Source: Actinomycetota bacterium | GTDB taxonomy: Bacteria; Actinomycetota; Actinomycetes; S36-B12; UBA5976 | Reading direction: 5' to 3' | Length of the DNA: 33,632 nucleotides | Assembly: GCA_009885745.1 (NCBI GenBank) | Contig: VFKC01000007.1 | Coordinates: 1 to 33,632 of the forward strand | In this document: one piece after another, positions 1-10,928 of the stretch | How the letters are laid out: each line of letters begins with the position of its first letter | Numbering within the stretch: the first letter of the stretch is position 1 | Position numbers and translations under genes: made by a program | The notes under the pieces: model-generated | Told to the model about the DNA's origin: nothing | Databases searched by the model: none | Seen by the model: only the letters and a program-made list of their open reading frames with translations

Positions 1-168
1 ACGTTTTTGAACCCCAAGCATAAGTTCGCGGCGAATTGTGAATTTGTCGAATCATGGAAACTACAGAACACCTTCGACAATCGTAGGAATAATTCTCTTA
101 AGCATACTTTCCAACGCGCACACAACTACATCTTTGCCAGATTCACTCGCATCAGTTGCTCAATCTAG
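1..168 (+). CDS. Possible C-terminal fragment of a protein of unknown function (5' end outside the window)
   Basis: Frame 1 is open from base 1 to TAG at 166-168: TFLNPKHKFAANCEFVESWKLQNTFDNRRNNSLKHTFQRAHNYIFARFTRISCSI*. It ends 4 nt from the ychF stop, matching the tight convergent ends seen elsewhere in the window. No family recognised. Confidence 0.35.
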   Translation, partial: TFLNPKHKFAANCEFVESWKLQNTFDNRRNNSLKHTFQRAHNYIFARFTRISCSI

Positions 169-172
169 ACTT

Positions 173-1246
173 TTAAACGTTGAACCTAAATTCAACAACA
201 TCCCCATCAGCCATTACATACTCTTTACCTTCAATGCGAACTTTCCCTTTAGCCTTGGCCTCTGCCATAGATCCAGCCTCAACCAAATCTGCAAATCCAA
301 CGACTTCGGCTTTAATAAAACCCTTCTGGAAGTCAGTGTGAATTACGCCAGCGGCCTGTGGGGCTGTTGCGCCTTTATCGATAGTCCAAGCGCGTGATTC
401 TTTTGGACCGGCAGTCAAATAAGTTTGCAGTCCTAGTGTGCTAAATCCAACGCGGGAAAGAACAGCCATGCCACTTTCTTGTTGACCCACTGACTGCAGC
501 AATTCAAGGGCTTCAGCATCATCAAGTTCCGCTAAATCCGCTTCAAGTTTTGCATTTAGAAATACTGCTTCAGCTGGTGCCACCAACGCGCCGAGTGAAT
601 CCTTGAGTTCCTCATCTACCATTTCGTCATCGTCCAGATTGAAAACATAAATGAAAGGCTTGGCCGTCAACAAAAATAATTCACGAATTGGTTCGGCATC
701 CAATGAAGAGGCAAAGATTGTTTGACCGGCATTTAGGATCTCCACTGCCTTTTCTGCAGTAGCTAAAACTTCAGCGCGAGACTTATCCTGTCTGGCTTCC
801 TTGGCTAGGCGTGGGATTGCTTTTTCAAGAGTCTGCATGTCAGCCAGGATTAATTCAGTATTAATCGTCTCGATGTCACTACTTGGTGAAACTTCACCGT
901 CGACATGGATGACATCTGGATCTTTGAACGCGCGAATCACTTGACAGATTGCGTCGGACTCTCGAATGTTAGCTAGGAACTTATTACCAAGGCCTTCGCC
1001 TTCACTTGCTCCACGCACGATTCCGGCGATGTCCACGAAAGTAACGGTGGCAGGAAGAATTCGTTCAGACCCGAAGATTCCGGCAAGTACTGGCAATCTG
1101 GCATCTGGGACAGCCACCACACCAGTGTTTGGTTCAATTGTTGCGAAAGGATAATTTGCTGCTAGCACATTATTTTTCGTCAATGCATTGAACATGGTTG
1201 ACTTACCGACGTTTGGGAGTCCGACAATTCCAATAGTTAAGGCCAC
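173..1246 (-). CDS. ychF: Redox-regulated ATPase/GTPase YchF (OLA1 family)
   Basis: MALTIGIVGLPNVGKSTMFNALT G1 motif, NYPFATIEPN, C-terminal TGS-like region with DFQKGFIKAEV; GTG start. Confidence 0.95.
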   Translation of the reverse strand: MALTIGIVGLPNVGKSTMFNALTKNNVLAANYPFATIEPNTGVVAVPDARLPVLAGIFGSERILPATVTFVDIAGIVRGASEGEGLGNKFLANIRESDAICQVIRAFKDPDVIHVDGEVSPSSDIETINTELILADMQTLEKAIPRLAKEARQDKSRAEVLATAEKAVEILNAGQTIFASSLDAEPIRELFLLTAKPFIYVFNLDDDEMVDEELKDSLGALVAPAEAVFLNAKLEADLAELDDAEALELLQSVGQQESGMAVLSRVGFSTLGLQTYLTAGPKESRAWTIDKGATAPQAAGVIHTDFQKGFIKAEVVGFADLVEAGSMAEAKAKGKVRIEGKEYVMADGDVVEFRFNV

Positions 1247-1329
1247 GGCTCACAATCGTAGCCCTATTGGGGACTCGCATTGCCCACGCGGGCACTCAAG
1301 TTGCATTCAAGTCGCGATAGCGTAAGCAG

Positions 1330-1740
1330 GTGACTGAAAATATTGAAACTGTGGAACCAGCAATTGCAAACAAGTTGGACATTACTTATTTGCGAGTTTT
1401 AATCCTAAACCTCTTTGCCATGTCATTAATTATGGGAATAGATGTGATCTCAGACAATAAGATCTCAGAGTTTTCTGCAGTTGGTTTGGTTGTTCTTGCG
1501 TTCATCACTTCGCTTGTCGTTCGTCGAGGGGATTTTCTAGCGGCAGTCTGGAGTCCAGCTATTGCTTGGCTTTTTGCCGTTTTAACTGTCGGCCAACTTG
1601 CCCTAAAGGATTCTGGATCATTTCGAATCAAAGAAGCGGCACACATTGTGAATAGCCTTGCTGATTTTGCCTATTGGATTCTGGGCGCGACCGCTATCGC
1701 AATCGTCGTCACATTTGTTAGACGCTTTCTGAAGCCTTAA
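1330..1740 (+). CDS. Small integral membrane protein (DUF6542-like, about 4 TM segments)
   Basis: 136 aa hydrophobic protein between ychF and ispH; GTG start with TAGCGT exactly 6 nt upstream. DUF6542 assignment rests on context and hydropathy only. Confidence 0.6.
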   Translation: MTENIETVEPAIANKLDITYLRVLILNLFAMSLIMGIDVISDNKISEFSAVGLVVLAFITSLVVRRGDFLAAVWSPAIAWLFAVLTVGQLALKDSGSFRIKEAAHIVNSLADFAYWILGATAIAIVVTFVRRFLKP

Positions 1741-2683
1741 TTTCCCGGCGCAATTCAGGTGGTAACGAGAAAATTAAGTGCTCTTCAGCAGTCGTGACTT
1801 CTTCAACATCCGAGAAATTGCGGGCTGCCAACCACTCTAAAACGCTGTCAACCAATATCTCAGGAACTGAGGCCCCACTTGTTAAGCCAACGGTTTTAAC
1901 CCCTTCTAGCCATTCCTCTTTAATTTCAGCCGCACTATCTACTCGATATGCTGCATCGGAACCAGACTCAAGAGCGACATCAACCAACCGAACCGTATTT
2001 GAAGAGTTGGCTGAACCCACCACAATCATCAACTCACATTTGGCTGAAATTTCTTTAACTGAAACTTGGCGATTTTGGGTGGCATAACAAATGTCATCAC
2101 TCGGTGGATCAAGCAACTGCGGGAAACGTTCACGAAGACGATCTACTGTTTCAAGAGTTTCATCGACCGACAAAGTAGTTTGTGAAAGCCAAGCAACTGG
2201 ACGACTTGGGTCAATAACAACATCTTCAACATCTTGTGGGTTTTCTACCAGAGTCATGTGCTCAGGGGCTTCGCCCATCGTGCCTTCAACTTCTTCGTGA
2301 CCTTCATGACCAATGAACAAAATTTGATAATCATCTTGAGCGAAACGTCGCGCTTCAGCATGCACTTTGGTCACTAGCGGACAGGTCGCATCAATAGTCT
2401 TGAGATTTAGCGAGGCGGCTTCGGCATGAACTGCAGGTGAGACACCGTGAGCGCTGAAAACTACAACCGAATTTGGTGGAATCTCGTCGGTTTCTTCTAC
2501 GAAAATTGCGCCTTTGGATTCCAGTACTGAAACGACATGGACATTGTGCACAATCTGCTTGCGCACATAAACCGGAGCGCCGTAATGCTCAAGGGCTTTC
2601 TCAACCGTCACAACAGCGCGGTCTACGCCAGCGCAGTATCCGCGCGGTTTAGCTAAAAGCACTTTTCCAGAAAATTCACTCAC
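1718..2683 (-). CDS. ispH: 4-hydroxy-3-methylbut-2-enyl diphosphate reductase
   Basis: [53 protein letters not shown] motifs of IspH/LytB. Confidence 0.96.
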   Translation of the reverse strand: MSEFSGKVLLAKPRGYCAGVDRAVVTVEKALEHYGAPVYVRKQIVHNVHVVSVLESKGAIFVEETDEIPPNSVVVFSAHGVSPAVHAEAASLNLKTIDATCPLVTKVHAEARRFAQDDYQILFIGHEGHEEVEGTMGEAPEHMTLVENPQDVEDVVIDPSRPVAWLSQTTLSVDETLETVDRLRERFPQLLDPPSDDICYATQNRQVSVKEISAKCELMIVVGSANSSNTVRLVDVALESGSDAAYRVDSAAEIKEEWLEGVKTVGLTSGASVPEILVDSVLEWLAARNFSDVEEVTTAEEHLIFSLPPELRREIKASESV

Positions 2684-2735
2684 CCCTCTATCGTAGGCGA
2701 AGCATTACGCTCTTGCTTCACGGCAGAATAGAAAC

Positions 2736-3959
2736 ATGTCAATTTCCGAACCCCTTAAAGCCGGCAGCGATCCTGCGGTGGCCCTGTCTGTGCAAAAAGT
2801 CAGTGCAATGGTGGGAAATTATATTGATCGACTCGGCGAGATATGGGTTGAAGGTCAATTAACCCAAGTAAGTCCAAGTCGTGGACTGACATTTTTAACT
2901 CTGCAAGACATGGAATCAGAGGTCATTGTCAAACTTCACAGCGCGCCCGGCATCCTTGATTCAGTGGTGCCAAAAATTGAACAAGGTTCACGAGTTATCG
3001 CACAGGTCAAGGCTGATTGGTGGCCCCGCAAAGGCACGATGCAATTCAAAGTCCGCCAAATCAGAGCAGTCGGTGTCGGCGAACTCATGGCTCGGCTTGT
3101 TGCGCTTCGAGAACAGTTGAGTGCGGAAGGTCTTTTTGATCAAGCCCGCAAGAAACCACTACCGTTCCTACCACGCAGAGTAGGTCTTGTAGTTGGTAAG
3201 AATTCGGATGCGATGCACGATGTCATGAAAAATGCGAAACGCAGATGGCCAGATGTAATTTTTGAAGTGCGCGAAGTTGCCGTTCAAGGAGTTAATGCAG
3301 TCCGCCAAGTTAGCGAAGCCATCAGGGAACTCGATGCGATCGAAGACATTGATGTGATCGTGGTATCTCGTGGAGGTGGATCATTCGAAGATCTTCTTGC
3401 CTTCAGCGATGAATCGCTGATTCGAGTTGTTGCCAGCGCCCAGACACCAATCGTCTCAGCAATCGGGCACGAAGAAGATAAGCCAATCATCGACTACGTA
3501 GCCGACTATCGCGCCTCGACCCCTACAGATGCTGCGCGCAAAATTGTTCCGGATGTTTTACAAGAGATTTCTGAAATCAGAAACTCGCGTGTGCGAATCA
3601 ATCAGATTCTGAATCAAGTGCTGACTCAAAAGGAACAACAACTCCAATTACTTCTCAATAAACCTGCACTGGCAAATCCAACTCAACTTATTGATCAGCG
3701 AATTGTCGACAACAATGGTCGTAGAAATATTATTTTGGAAATTATCCGCAATAAAATGACACTTGAATCAGCCCAACTTAAGGGTTTGAATGCCACGTTG
3801 AAGGCTCTTTCCCCACTTGGCACTTTAGAGCGAGGGTTTTCCATTGCCCGCGATGCGCAAGGAGCCATCATTAAGTCAGTCAAATCTGTGGTTACTGGCC
3901 AGAAGCTAACTATCAGAGTTGCTGATGGTGAGATTTCCGTTACTGCGATAGAGAGTTAA
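2736..3959 (+). CDS. xseA: Exodeoxyribonuclease VII large subunit
   Basis: N-terminal OB-fold; VVSRGGGSFEDLLAFSDE, SAIGHEEDKPIIDYVADYRASTPTDAA, C-terminal LERGFSIARD. Confidence 0.95.
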   Translation: MSISEPLKAGSDPAVALSVQKVSAMVGNYIDRLGEIWVEGQLTQVSPSRGLTFLTLQDMESEVIVKLHSAPGILDSVVPKIEQGSRVIAQVKADWWPRKGTMQFKVRQIRAVGVGELMARLVALREQLSAEGLFDQARKKPLPFLPRRVGLVVGKNSDAMHDVMKNAKRRWPDVIFEVREVAVQGVNAVRQVSEAIRELDAIEDIDVIVVSRGGGSFEDLLAFSDESLIRVVASAQTPIVSAIGHEEDKPIIDYVADYRASTPTDAARKIVPDVLQEISEIRNSRVRINQILNQVLTQKEQQLQLLLNKPALANPTQLIDQRIVDNNGRRNIILEIIRNKMTLESAQLKGLNATLKALSPLGTLERGFSIARDAQGAIIKSVKSVVTGQKLTIRVADGEISVTAIES

Positions 3960-4165
3960 GCGCCTTGAGCGTCTGGCTTAACAGCCTCTAGCCTTGCCCG
4001 AGCCCCTGCCAAACGTTCTTCGCAAACAGTTGCTAGGCGTTCACCTTTTTCCCAGAGTGTGACCATGTCATCTAGAGGTAAATCTTTATCTTCGAGTTGG
4101 GCGACTACTTCATCAAGTTGATGTTTTGCCTGCTCATAGGAGAGGTCGGTGATTTCATCTGACAT
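3956..4165 (-). CDS. xseB: Exodeoxyribonuclease VII small subunit
   Basis: MSDEITDLSYEQAKHQLDEVVAQLEDKDLPLDDMVTLWEKGERLATVCEERLAGARARLEAV. The ORF-track start at 4222 is probably too long; the internal ATG at 4165 matches family length. Confidence 0.88.
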   Translation of the reverse strand: MSDEITDLSYEQAKHQLDEVVAQLEDKDLPLDDMVTLWEKGERLATVCEERLAGARARLEAVKPDAQGA

Positions 4166-4190
4166 AGGTAACACAATACTTTGCCATTTT

Positions 4191-4736
4191 TTAATTCTTC
4201 GCCGATACCAGCGAGTTTGCAAAACTTTTTAGGGCTTGCCAGCTTGTGGTGCCATAAACCACGGATGTCACATCACCTGAGACGCGATACAAAACTCGAG
4301 TTAATGGCCGTGACTGCTCACACTTTTTCCAGGTAGCTCCCTCGATTACAACAACGCCAGCGCAAACGCCATTGCCATTAACGCTTCTTACAATTTGCCC
4401 GGTCGTGCCATTTGACTGCCAAAGCGCAAGATACTGATTCTTACCTGTTCTCAATCCCAGATACCAGCGAACATCTCCTGCCATGCCGTATGACTCAGAT
4501 TCAAAGCGGGCTCTGGTAACCACTGATCCACTCGGCAACTTTTCTGGGACCAAAATTGGCAATTGCGATTGACTAGTTGCCAGTGCAACAGCGCCTGCGT
4601 AATCAACCATTTCCACACTCTGATTTTTGGGGCGGTAAGTGACAATCAAGATAACTGCGACTAGGGCAAGCATCACACCCATTGATAAAACCATGTCGCG
4701 CGCATTTTCGCGTCCGCGCGGTTTACCAGAAGCCAT
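4191..4736 (-). CDS. DUF4245-family membrane-anchored protein
   Basis: One N-terminal TM helix (MVLSMGVMLALVAVILIVTY) plus extracytoplasmic domain; located next to xseB and fumarase. Start set at ATG 4736, which has CAAGAT exactly 6 nt upstream; the ORF-track start at 4802 would run through the divergent fumarase promoter. Confidence 0.75.
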   Translation of the reverse strand: MASGKPRGRENARDMVLSMGVMLALVAVILIVTYRPKNQSVEMVDYAGAVALATSQSQLPILVPEKLPSGSVVTRARFESESYGMAGDVRWYLGLRTGKNQYLALWQSNGTTGQIVRSVNGNGVCAGVVVIEGATWKKCEQSRPLTRVLYRVSGDVTSVVYGTTSWQALKSFANSLVSAKN

Positions 4737-4813
4737 GGCTCTATCTTGCCTTGAGTTCGCACATCTTGCGCACGAACACAGATACAGCGTGCTCTCGGGC
4801 ATAGGCTAGAAGT

Positions 4814-6475
4814 ATGGAGTTTCACTATCAGGACATGTTGCCTACCAAGGATGCCAATCCAGAATGGCGCCTGATTACAAGTGATGGCATCTCGACTACT
4901 CAAGTAGGAGATAGGACTTTTCTTCAAATTGATCCAGAAGTCTTAAAGCTAGTTGCCTACGAGGCAATCCACGACATTTCACACATGCTGCGCACAAGTC
5001 ATCTAACTCAATTACGTGCGATTATTGATGATCCTGATGCATCACCCAATGATCGCTTTGTCGCAATAGATTTACTGAAGAATGCCAACATCGCAGCTGG
5101 CGGGGTATTGCCCATGTGTCAAGACACCGGCACCGCAATTATCAGCGCCAAGCGCGGCTCTCAAATCCTTACCTCAGGTATGGACGAAGAACATCTGAGC
5201 GCTGGAATTTTCGATGCCTTCACAAAACTCAATCTGCGATATTCCCAAATGTCTCCAGTAACCATGTGGGAAGAAAAAAATACTGGGACAAACTTGCCTG
5301 CCCAAATTGAGATTTATTCTGATACCAAACCTGGACATGAAAACCGCTATGAACTACTTTTCATTGCGAAAGGCGGCGGTAGCGCAAACAAAAGTTTCCT
5401 CTTCCAAGAAACAAAGGCCGTCCTAAATAAAGCTAGTTTCATCAAGTTTCTTGATGAGAAGTTGCGCGAAATTGGCACATCAGCCTGTCCTCCATATCAC
5501 TTGTCAATTGTGGTTGGCGGAACAAGCGCCGAGTATGCGCTCAAAGTTGCCAAGTATGCCAGCACAAAATATCTCGACTCGATGCCAACAGAAGGTGGTA
5601 TCGAAGGAAGCGGTTTCCGTGATCTAGAGATGGAAGCCGAAGTTTTAAAACTAACCCAAGGTTTTGGAATTGGCGCCCAATTTGGTGGTAAGTATTTCTG
5701 TCACGATGTGCGCGTAATCCGACTCCCGCGCCATGGTGCTTCATGTCCTATTGCAATCGCAGTTTCTTGCTCTGCTGATCGCCAGGCTTTGGTAAAAATA
5801 GATGCTACTGGCGCGTACATCGAACAGCTTGAACGCGATCCTGCTCGCTTTTTGCCTGAGGTAACAGACGAGCACCTTGACGACAACGTGGTTCATGTTG
5901 ATCTGAATCAACCAATGGATGAAATTCGCAAAACCCTCTCGCAACTTCCAGTGAAAACACGAATCATGTTGAGCGGTCCACTCATTGTTGCTCGCGATCT
6001 GGCCCATGCGCGCATTCTTGAAATGCTCGACCGCGGCGAACCAATGCCCGAATATTTCAAGAATCACGCGGTGTATTACGCAGGTCCAGCCAAGACTCCA
6101 AAAGGTTATGCATCAGGTTCCTTCGGACCTACGACTGCAGGGCGCATGGATGCATACGTTGACAGATTCCAACAAGAAGGTGCCTCAATGGTGATGCTCG
6201 CAAAGGGTAACCGGAGTAAAGCCGTCACAGCAGCATGTGCAGAACATGGCGGTTTTTATCTTGGTTCAATTGGCGGACCTGCTGCTCGGCTGGCTAAAGA
6301 CAACATCCGCAAAGTTGAAGTCTTAGATTTTGCGGATTTGGGCATGGAAGCTGTTTGGAAGATTGAAGTAGAAAATTTCCCAGCCTTCGTCGTTGTTGAT
6401 GACAAAGGAAATGATTTCTTTGCTGAGACGCTTAGACCAGTAACTCTAAACATTGCTGTTGGTCCACCGGCTTAA
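4814..6475 (+). CDS. fum: Fumarate hydratase, class I (Fe-S)
   Basis: [67 protein letters not shown]. Confidence 0.95.
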   Translation: MEFHYQDMLPTKDANPEWRLITSDGISTTQVGDRTFLQIDPEVLKLVAYEAIHDISHMLRTSHLTQLRAIIDDPDASPNDRFVAIDLLKNANIAAGGVLPMCQDTGTAIISAKRGSQILTSGMDEEHLSAGIFDAFTKLNLRYSQMSPVTMWEEKNTGTNLPAQIEIYSDTKPGHENRYELLFIAKGGGSANKSFLFQETKAVLNKASFIKFLDEKLREIGTSACPPYHLSIVVGGTSAEYALKVAKYASTKYLDSMPTEGGIEGSGFRDLEMEAEVLKLTQGFGIGAQFGGKYFCHDVRVIRLPRHGASCPIAIAVSCSADRQALVKIDATGAYIEQLERDPARFLPEVTDEHLDDNVVHVDLNQPMDEIRKTLSQLPVKTRIMLSGPLIVARDLAHARILEMLDRGEPMPEYFKNHAVYYAGPAKTPKGYASGSFGPTTAGRMDAYVDRFQQEGASMVMLAKGNRSKAVTAACAEHGGFYLGSIGGPAARLAKDNIRKVEVLDFADLGMEAVWKIEVENFPAFVVVDDKGNDFFAETLRPVTLNIAVGPPA

Positions 6476-6483
6476 CTGATTTT

Positions 6484-7791
6484 CTAAGTAGGAAATTCTT
6501 CCAATAACTCAGTGACCAGTGCTGCAATTGGTGAACGTTCAGATCTAGTCAGTGTTACGTGCGCGAATAACGGGTGACCTTTCAGTTTCTCAACTACAGC
6601 AACCACTCCGTCGTGTCGACCGACTCGAAGGTTGTCACGTTGAGCCACATCATGGGTTAGGACAACTCTGGAATCTTTACCAATACGCGAAAGCACCGTT
6701 AACAAGACATTGCGCTCAAGAGATTGAGCCTCATCAACAATCACGAAACTGTCATGCAATGATCGTCCTCGAATGTGAGTAAGCGGCAAAATCTCAATTA
6801 TTCCTCGATCGACAATCTCGTCAATCACATCTGGAGAAACAACCGCGGACAGTGTGTCAAAAACAGCTTGAGCCCATGGCGACATTTTTTCGTTTTCCCC
6901 ACCAGGCAAGTAGCCAAGTTCTTGACCACCCACCGCATACAACGGTCGGAAAACTACAACCTTTCGATGCTGCTGTCGTTCCATTACAGCCTCGAGTCCA
7001 GCGCACAAAGCCAGTGCACTCTTACCTGTTCCTGCCCGCCCACCTAAAGACACGATGCCAATGTCGTTGTCTAACAACAGGTCAAGAGCGATTCGCTGCT
7101 CGGCACTGCGCCCACGCAATCCAAAAGCTTCGCGGTCGCCACGAATAAGGCGAAGTCGTTTATCAGGAGTCACTCGGGCAAGGGCACTGCCACGTTCACT
7201 AGCGAGTACTACCCCCGTGTGACATGGAAGTTCTTGTGCAGCAGAACTATCAATGACTTCATCTGCGTAAAGCGCATCCACTTCACTCGCGCTAACTTCC
7301 AACTCGGTTAAGCCCGTCCAGCCGCTAGAAGGGACTATTTCCGCACGATATTCCTGCGCCTCAAGTCCTAAAGCAGATGCCTTTACCCGCATTGGCAAAT
7401 CTTTGGAAACTAAAACCACATCGTGGCCTTCAGTGGCAAGATTTCTAGCTACGGCCAGAATTCTGGTGTCGTTGTCCCCTAGTTGAAAACCGGCCGGCAA
7501 GATTTCGACATCAGTGTGATTGAGTTCGACGTGCAATGTGCCACCGGCATCACCAATCGGAATAGGCACATTCAGTTGACCGTGCTTAATTCGTAAATCA
7601 TCTAACGCACGCAAAGCAGACCTAGCGAAGTAGCCAAGTTCGGGGTGCGTGCGCTTTGCTTCAAGTTCCGTGATCACCACAATCGGCAAAACAACTATGT
7701 GTTCATCAAATCTAAAAAGTGCACCAGGATCTGAAAGTAAAACACTAGTATCCAAGACAAATGTTCTCGTCGGTGCATCATGATGTGCCAC
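6484..7791 (-). CDS. PhoH family protein with N-terminal PIN domain (PhoH2-like)
   Basis: PIN start [14 protein letters not shown]; PhoH ATPase: [50 protein letters not shown]. Confidence 0.93.
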   Translation of the reverse strand: MAHHDAPTRTFVLDTSVLLSDPGALFRFDEHIVVLPIVVITELEAKRTHPELGYFARSALRALDDLRIKHGQLNVPIPIGDAGGTLHVELNHTDVEILPAGFQLGDNDTRILAVARNLATEGHDVVLVSKDLPMRVKASALGLEAQEYRAEIVPSSGWTGLTELEVSASEVDALYADEVIDSSAAQELPCHTGVVLASERGSALARVTPDKRLRLIRGDREAFGLRGRSAEQRIALDLLLDNDIGIVSLGGRAGTGKSALALCAGLEAVMERQQHRKVVVFRPLYAVGGQELGYLPGGENEKMSPWAQAVFDTLSAVVSPDVIDEIVDRGIIEILPLTHIRGRSLHDSFVIVDEAQSLERNVLLTVLSRIGKDSRVVLTHDVAQRDNLRVGRHDGVVAVVEKLKGHPLFAHVTLTRSERSPIAALVTELLEEFPT

Positions 7792-7820
7792 GCGGTCACC
7801 CCAAGTTTCAGTTATAACTC

Positions 7821-7851
7821 GGGCAGGACTGGCACCTGCCCTATTGTTTTG
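7821..7851 (+). terminator. Candidate intrinsic terminator (hairpin plus U-rich tract)
   Basis: GGGCAGG-ACTGGCA-CCTGCCC perfect 7-bp GC-rich stem, followed on + by TATTGTTTTG. Confidence 0.45.
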
Positions 7852-7988
7852 TAACTTACGCCCACGCCTGTTTGCTTTGTAGCCGCCACGCCGAACTCAG
7901 TTGTGACTAACAGGTTAATGATTTATCTCTATCGCTTTCGCTGTAAAGTAAATTTCTCCCCCATCAGGTGTGTGCTTGCCCAGGGCGA

Positions 7989-7994
7989 TAGTCT
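7989..7994 (+). promoter_or_regulatory. -10 element of uppS (leaderless)
   Basis: TAGTCT-gaatat-GTG. Confidence 0.6.
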
Positions 7995-8000
7995 GAATAT

Positions 8001-8777
8001 GTGAGCAGAATAAAAAGTCTTGTCGGTGAAATTGCCTACGACTTATACGGGCATCGTCTCACTGCGCGACTACCTGCAGATCAGGTACCAAAACATGTCG
8101 GCGTCATTCTTGATGGCAATCGCCGCTGGGCTGCAGAGTCTGGCTCAACGAGCGCACATGGGCATCGCGCAGGTGGTGCAAAGATTCAAGAATTCCTCGG
8201 TTGGTGTGAAGAAATTAACGTCAAGGTAGTGACTTTGTGGTTGCTTTCAACAGATAATCTGGCCCGCGAGCCAAAAGAGTTATCCGCGCTATTGAAAATT
8301 ATTGAGACCACCATCGAAGATTTAGCAGCAACAAAGAAATGGCAAATACATCCTGTCGGTGCACTTGATTTACTCCCAACACATACAGCAAATGTTCTGC
8401 GCAAGGCACAAACAGACACCAAAGATTGTCAGGGCATTTTGGTTAATGCCGCCATCGGCTACGGCGGTAGACAAGAAGTAGTAGATGCCGTCCGGTCGTT
8501 ACTTAAAGAACATTCAGCAAGTGGAACATCACTAGATGAACTTGCTGGGATGCTAACGATTGAGCACATAGCCGATCACCTCTATACGAAGGGTCAACCT
8601 GATCCAGATCTGGTAATTCGCACCTCGGGCGAGCAGCGTCTCAGTGGCTTTCTTCTTTGGCAGAGCGCACATTCGGAATTTTATTTCTGTGAAGCCTATT
8701 GGCCAAACTTTAGAAAAATTGATTTTCTAAGATCAATCAGAGCATTCGCTGCTCGCAATCGTCGTTTTGGAATTTAA
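8001..8777 (+). CDS. uppS: Isoprenyl transferase (cis-prenyltransferase, UppS family)
   Basis: [65 protein letters not shown]. Confidence 0.92.
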   Translation: MSRIKSLVGEIAYDLYGHRLTARLPADQVPKHVGVILDGNRRWAAESGSTSAHGHRAGGAKIQEFLGWCEEINVKVVTLWLLSTDNLAREPKELSALLKIIETTIEDLAATKKWQIHPVGALDLLPTHTANVLRKAQTDTKDCQGILVNAAIGYGGRQEVVDAVRSLLKEHSASGTSLDELAGMLTIEHIADHLYTKGQPDPDLVIRTSGEQRLSGFLLWQSAHSEFYFCEAYWPNFRKIDFLRSIRAFAARNRRFGI

Positions 8778-10867
8778 CTAATAACTCTCTTGCTACCAAT
8801 CAATTTTTTTAATTCTTCTAAATCGGTTGTCGGCGCCTCGCACACAAAATTTCGACAGACATACGCTGTATCAAGGTTGTTAACCCGACTTCTCCCTTCA
8901 CTCAAGGGCAGTTCATCAACAAGCGAGTAGACAAAGCCTGGCGCGGTACCCCAAGGAATTTCATTGGCCATGGGCGAATCAGTCGAGGCCGCAATCGCTA
9001 TTTCCCGGGGACCATCTAGCCAGGCAACTAAATTTGCCGCAGCCCAGCCCGCAAAACGCGGATGGTCATGAACTATTGGGACAAGACGCGCAAGCAACTT
9101 TTCTGCCCATGCGAACATTTCTACTTCGCCAGTAAGCGCCGCATAGGTGAGCGCTGCCTGAGATGCACCAGACCAACCTGAAGGAGTCACATTATCTGTT
9201 GGATCTGTTTGACGATGAATTTGATCCTCAATGACACTTGGCGCATCATCGGCGGTATCTACAAGCCCCTGTCCTTGGACAAAGTGAGTTTGTATGTCGT
9301 GCAATAAGACCCCGGCTAGGTCTAACCACGTTTTGTCTCCTTGGGCCTGAGCCAGGGCCAGAAATGCGTTGGCAACATTAGCCTGATCTTCCAAAACCCC
9401 TGGTGCGTGATGCCCTGCTACCCCATCGCGCGATACTCGCACTAGACGATTTGGTTGATCCGGATTCCCGCCAAGATGCACTGACAACAACAAATCAGCT
9501 GCTTGTTCCGCAGACTCAATCCAGTCCTGGCGGTTCAGAAGAGAGCCGGCTTGGACCAACGCTTGTATCGTCAAACCATTCCATGATGCAACAATCTTGT
9601 CGTCGCGACCAGGTCGCTCACGAAGGTTGCGTTGCGCTATTAGTTTTTTGCGAATCTTTTCAATGCGCTCAGATTCGTTTGAATCCTGATATTGAGTCAG
9701 GATGCTTGTGCCCTCTTCGAAGTTTCCTGCAACAGTTACTGCGAAGTACTCTGCCGCAAATTTTCCATCAGGTTCACCAAGAGTCTCCACAAGTTGAGAC
9801 ATAGTCCAAACATAAAAGGCGCCTTCGCGTGATTCGTCATGTTTTACATCAAAACTGTCGGCATCCAAAGCTGAAGCAAAGCCACCCTCTGGTGTTTGCA
9901 TTTGTTCAATCAAAAATGAAGCAGTCTCTTCGATTACTTTTTTTGCTAAAGGATTTCCAGAAATTCGATACCAACTTGTGTATGCGCTCAGCAACTGGGC
10001 ATTGTCATAAAGCATCTTTTCAAAATGTGGCACAAGCCATCCATCATCCACGCTGTACCTGGCAAATCCACCATCGAGTTGATCGTAAATTCCACCGCGT
10101 GCCATTCTTTCAAAAGTCTTAGTCAACATTTCAGTTATTCGCAGATCGCTATCTTGCTCATTAAGCATCAAGTAGCTCTCAAAGCGCATCAAGAATTCCA
10201 ACACCATAGGTGACGGGAATTTTGGGGCACCGCCAAATCCACCGTTGATTGGATCAAATGAATTGGCCAATTGAGTGACTGCTGACCTAAGTGATTCAAA
10301 AACTGAATCCTTATCCAACTGCAACTCATCACGGTTTACGAACTCACCACGCTCGCCAATTGCCTGCATAATTCGATTTGCGGAGTCACCAACTCTTTCT
10401 CGCTCATTTGTCCAGGTATCGCCAAGTGCCAGGACAACTTGAGTGAAAGATGGCATTCCATGTGATGGGGTTGCTGGAAAGTAAGTGCCCGCGTACCAAG
10501 GCTTGCGCTCATGGTCCAACCACACAGACATAGGCCAACCGCCATGACCTGACATGGCTTGGGTTGCTTGCATATAAAGAGAATCAACCGCAGGTAACTC
10601 TTCACGATCAACTTTTATATTTACAAAACCTGCGTTCAATAACGCAGCCACATTTTCATTCTCAAAGCTTTCATGTGCCATCACATGACACCAGTGACAC
10701 GCACTGTAACCAACGCTTAGGAAAATTGGCACATCTCTGCGCTTAGCCTCATCGAAAGCCTCTTGGCCCCATGGGTACCAATCAACTGGGTTATCGGCAT
10801 GTTGAAGTAGGTAGGGCGATGTTGAGTCAGAAAGTCGATTAGGCACACTTAATTGTGCCAGTTTCAT
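8774..10867 (-). CDS. Thioredoxin-domain protein, DUF255/YyaL (spermatogenesis-associated 20-like)
   Basis: [97 protein letters not shown]. Confidence 0.94.
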   Translation of the reverse strand: MKLAQLSVPNRLSDSTSPYLLQHADNPVDWYPWGQEAFDEAKRRDVPIFLSVGYSACHWCHVMAHESFENENVAALLNAGFVNIKVDREELPAVDSLYMQATQAMSGHGGWPMSVWLDHERKPWYAGTYFPATPSHGMPSFTQVVLALGDTWTNERERVGDSANRIMQAIGERGEFVNRDELQLDKDSVFESLRSAVTQLANSFDPINGGFGGAPKFPSPMVLEFLMRFESYLMLNEQDSDLRITEMLTKTFERMARGGIYDQLDGGFARYSVDDGWLVPHFEKMLYDNAQLLSAYTSWYRISGNPLAKKVIEETASFLIEQMQTPEGGFASALDADSFDVKHDESREGAFYVWTMSQLVETLGEPDGKFAAEYFAVTVAGNFEEGTSILTQYQDSNESERIEKIRKKLIAQRNLRERPGRDDKIVASWNGLTIQALVQAGSLLNRQDWIESAEQAADLLLSVHLGGNPDQPNRLVRVSRDGVAGHHAPGVLEDQANVANAFLALAQAQGDKTWLDLAGVLLHDIQTHFVQGQGLVDTADDAPSVIEDQIHRQTDPTDNVTPSGWSGASQAALTYAALTGEVEMFAWAEKLLARLVPIVHDHPRFAGWAAANLVAWLDGPREIAIAASTDSPMANEIPWGTAPGFVYSLVDELPLSEGRSRVNNLDTAYVCRNFVCEAPTTDLEELKKLIGSKRVIS

Positions 10868-10928
10868 GGGATATTAGTTCTACTACGAGGTGTCAATTGA
10901 ATGCCAACGAAGTGAGGATAATTTGAGT

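Noticed and set aside
38-397. 119-aa + ORF
   Set aside because: Mostly antisense to the conserved ychF C-terminus; no recognisable domain.
7792-7990. c-di-AMP (ydaO) or cobalamin riboswitch upstream of phoH
   Set aside because: A TGGGGTGA string is present, but the other conserved blocks are missing or out of order; not supportable by eye.
9403-9804. 133-aa + ORF antisense to yyaL
   Set aside because: Shadow ORF of a strongly conserved gene; no start signal or domain.
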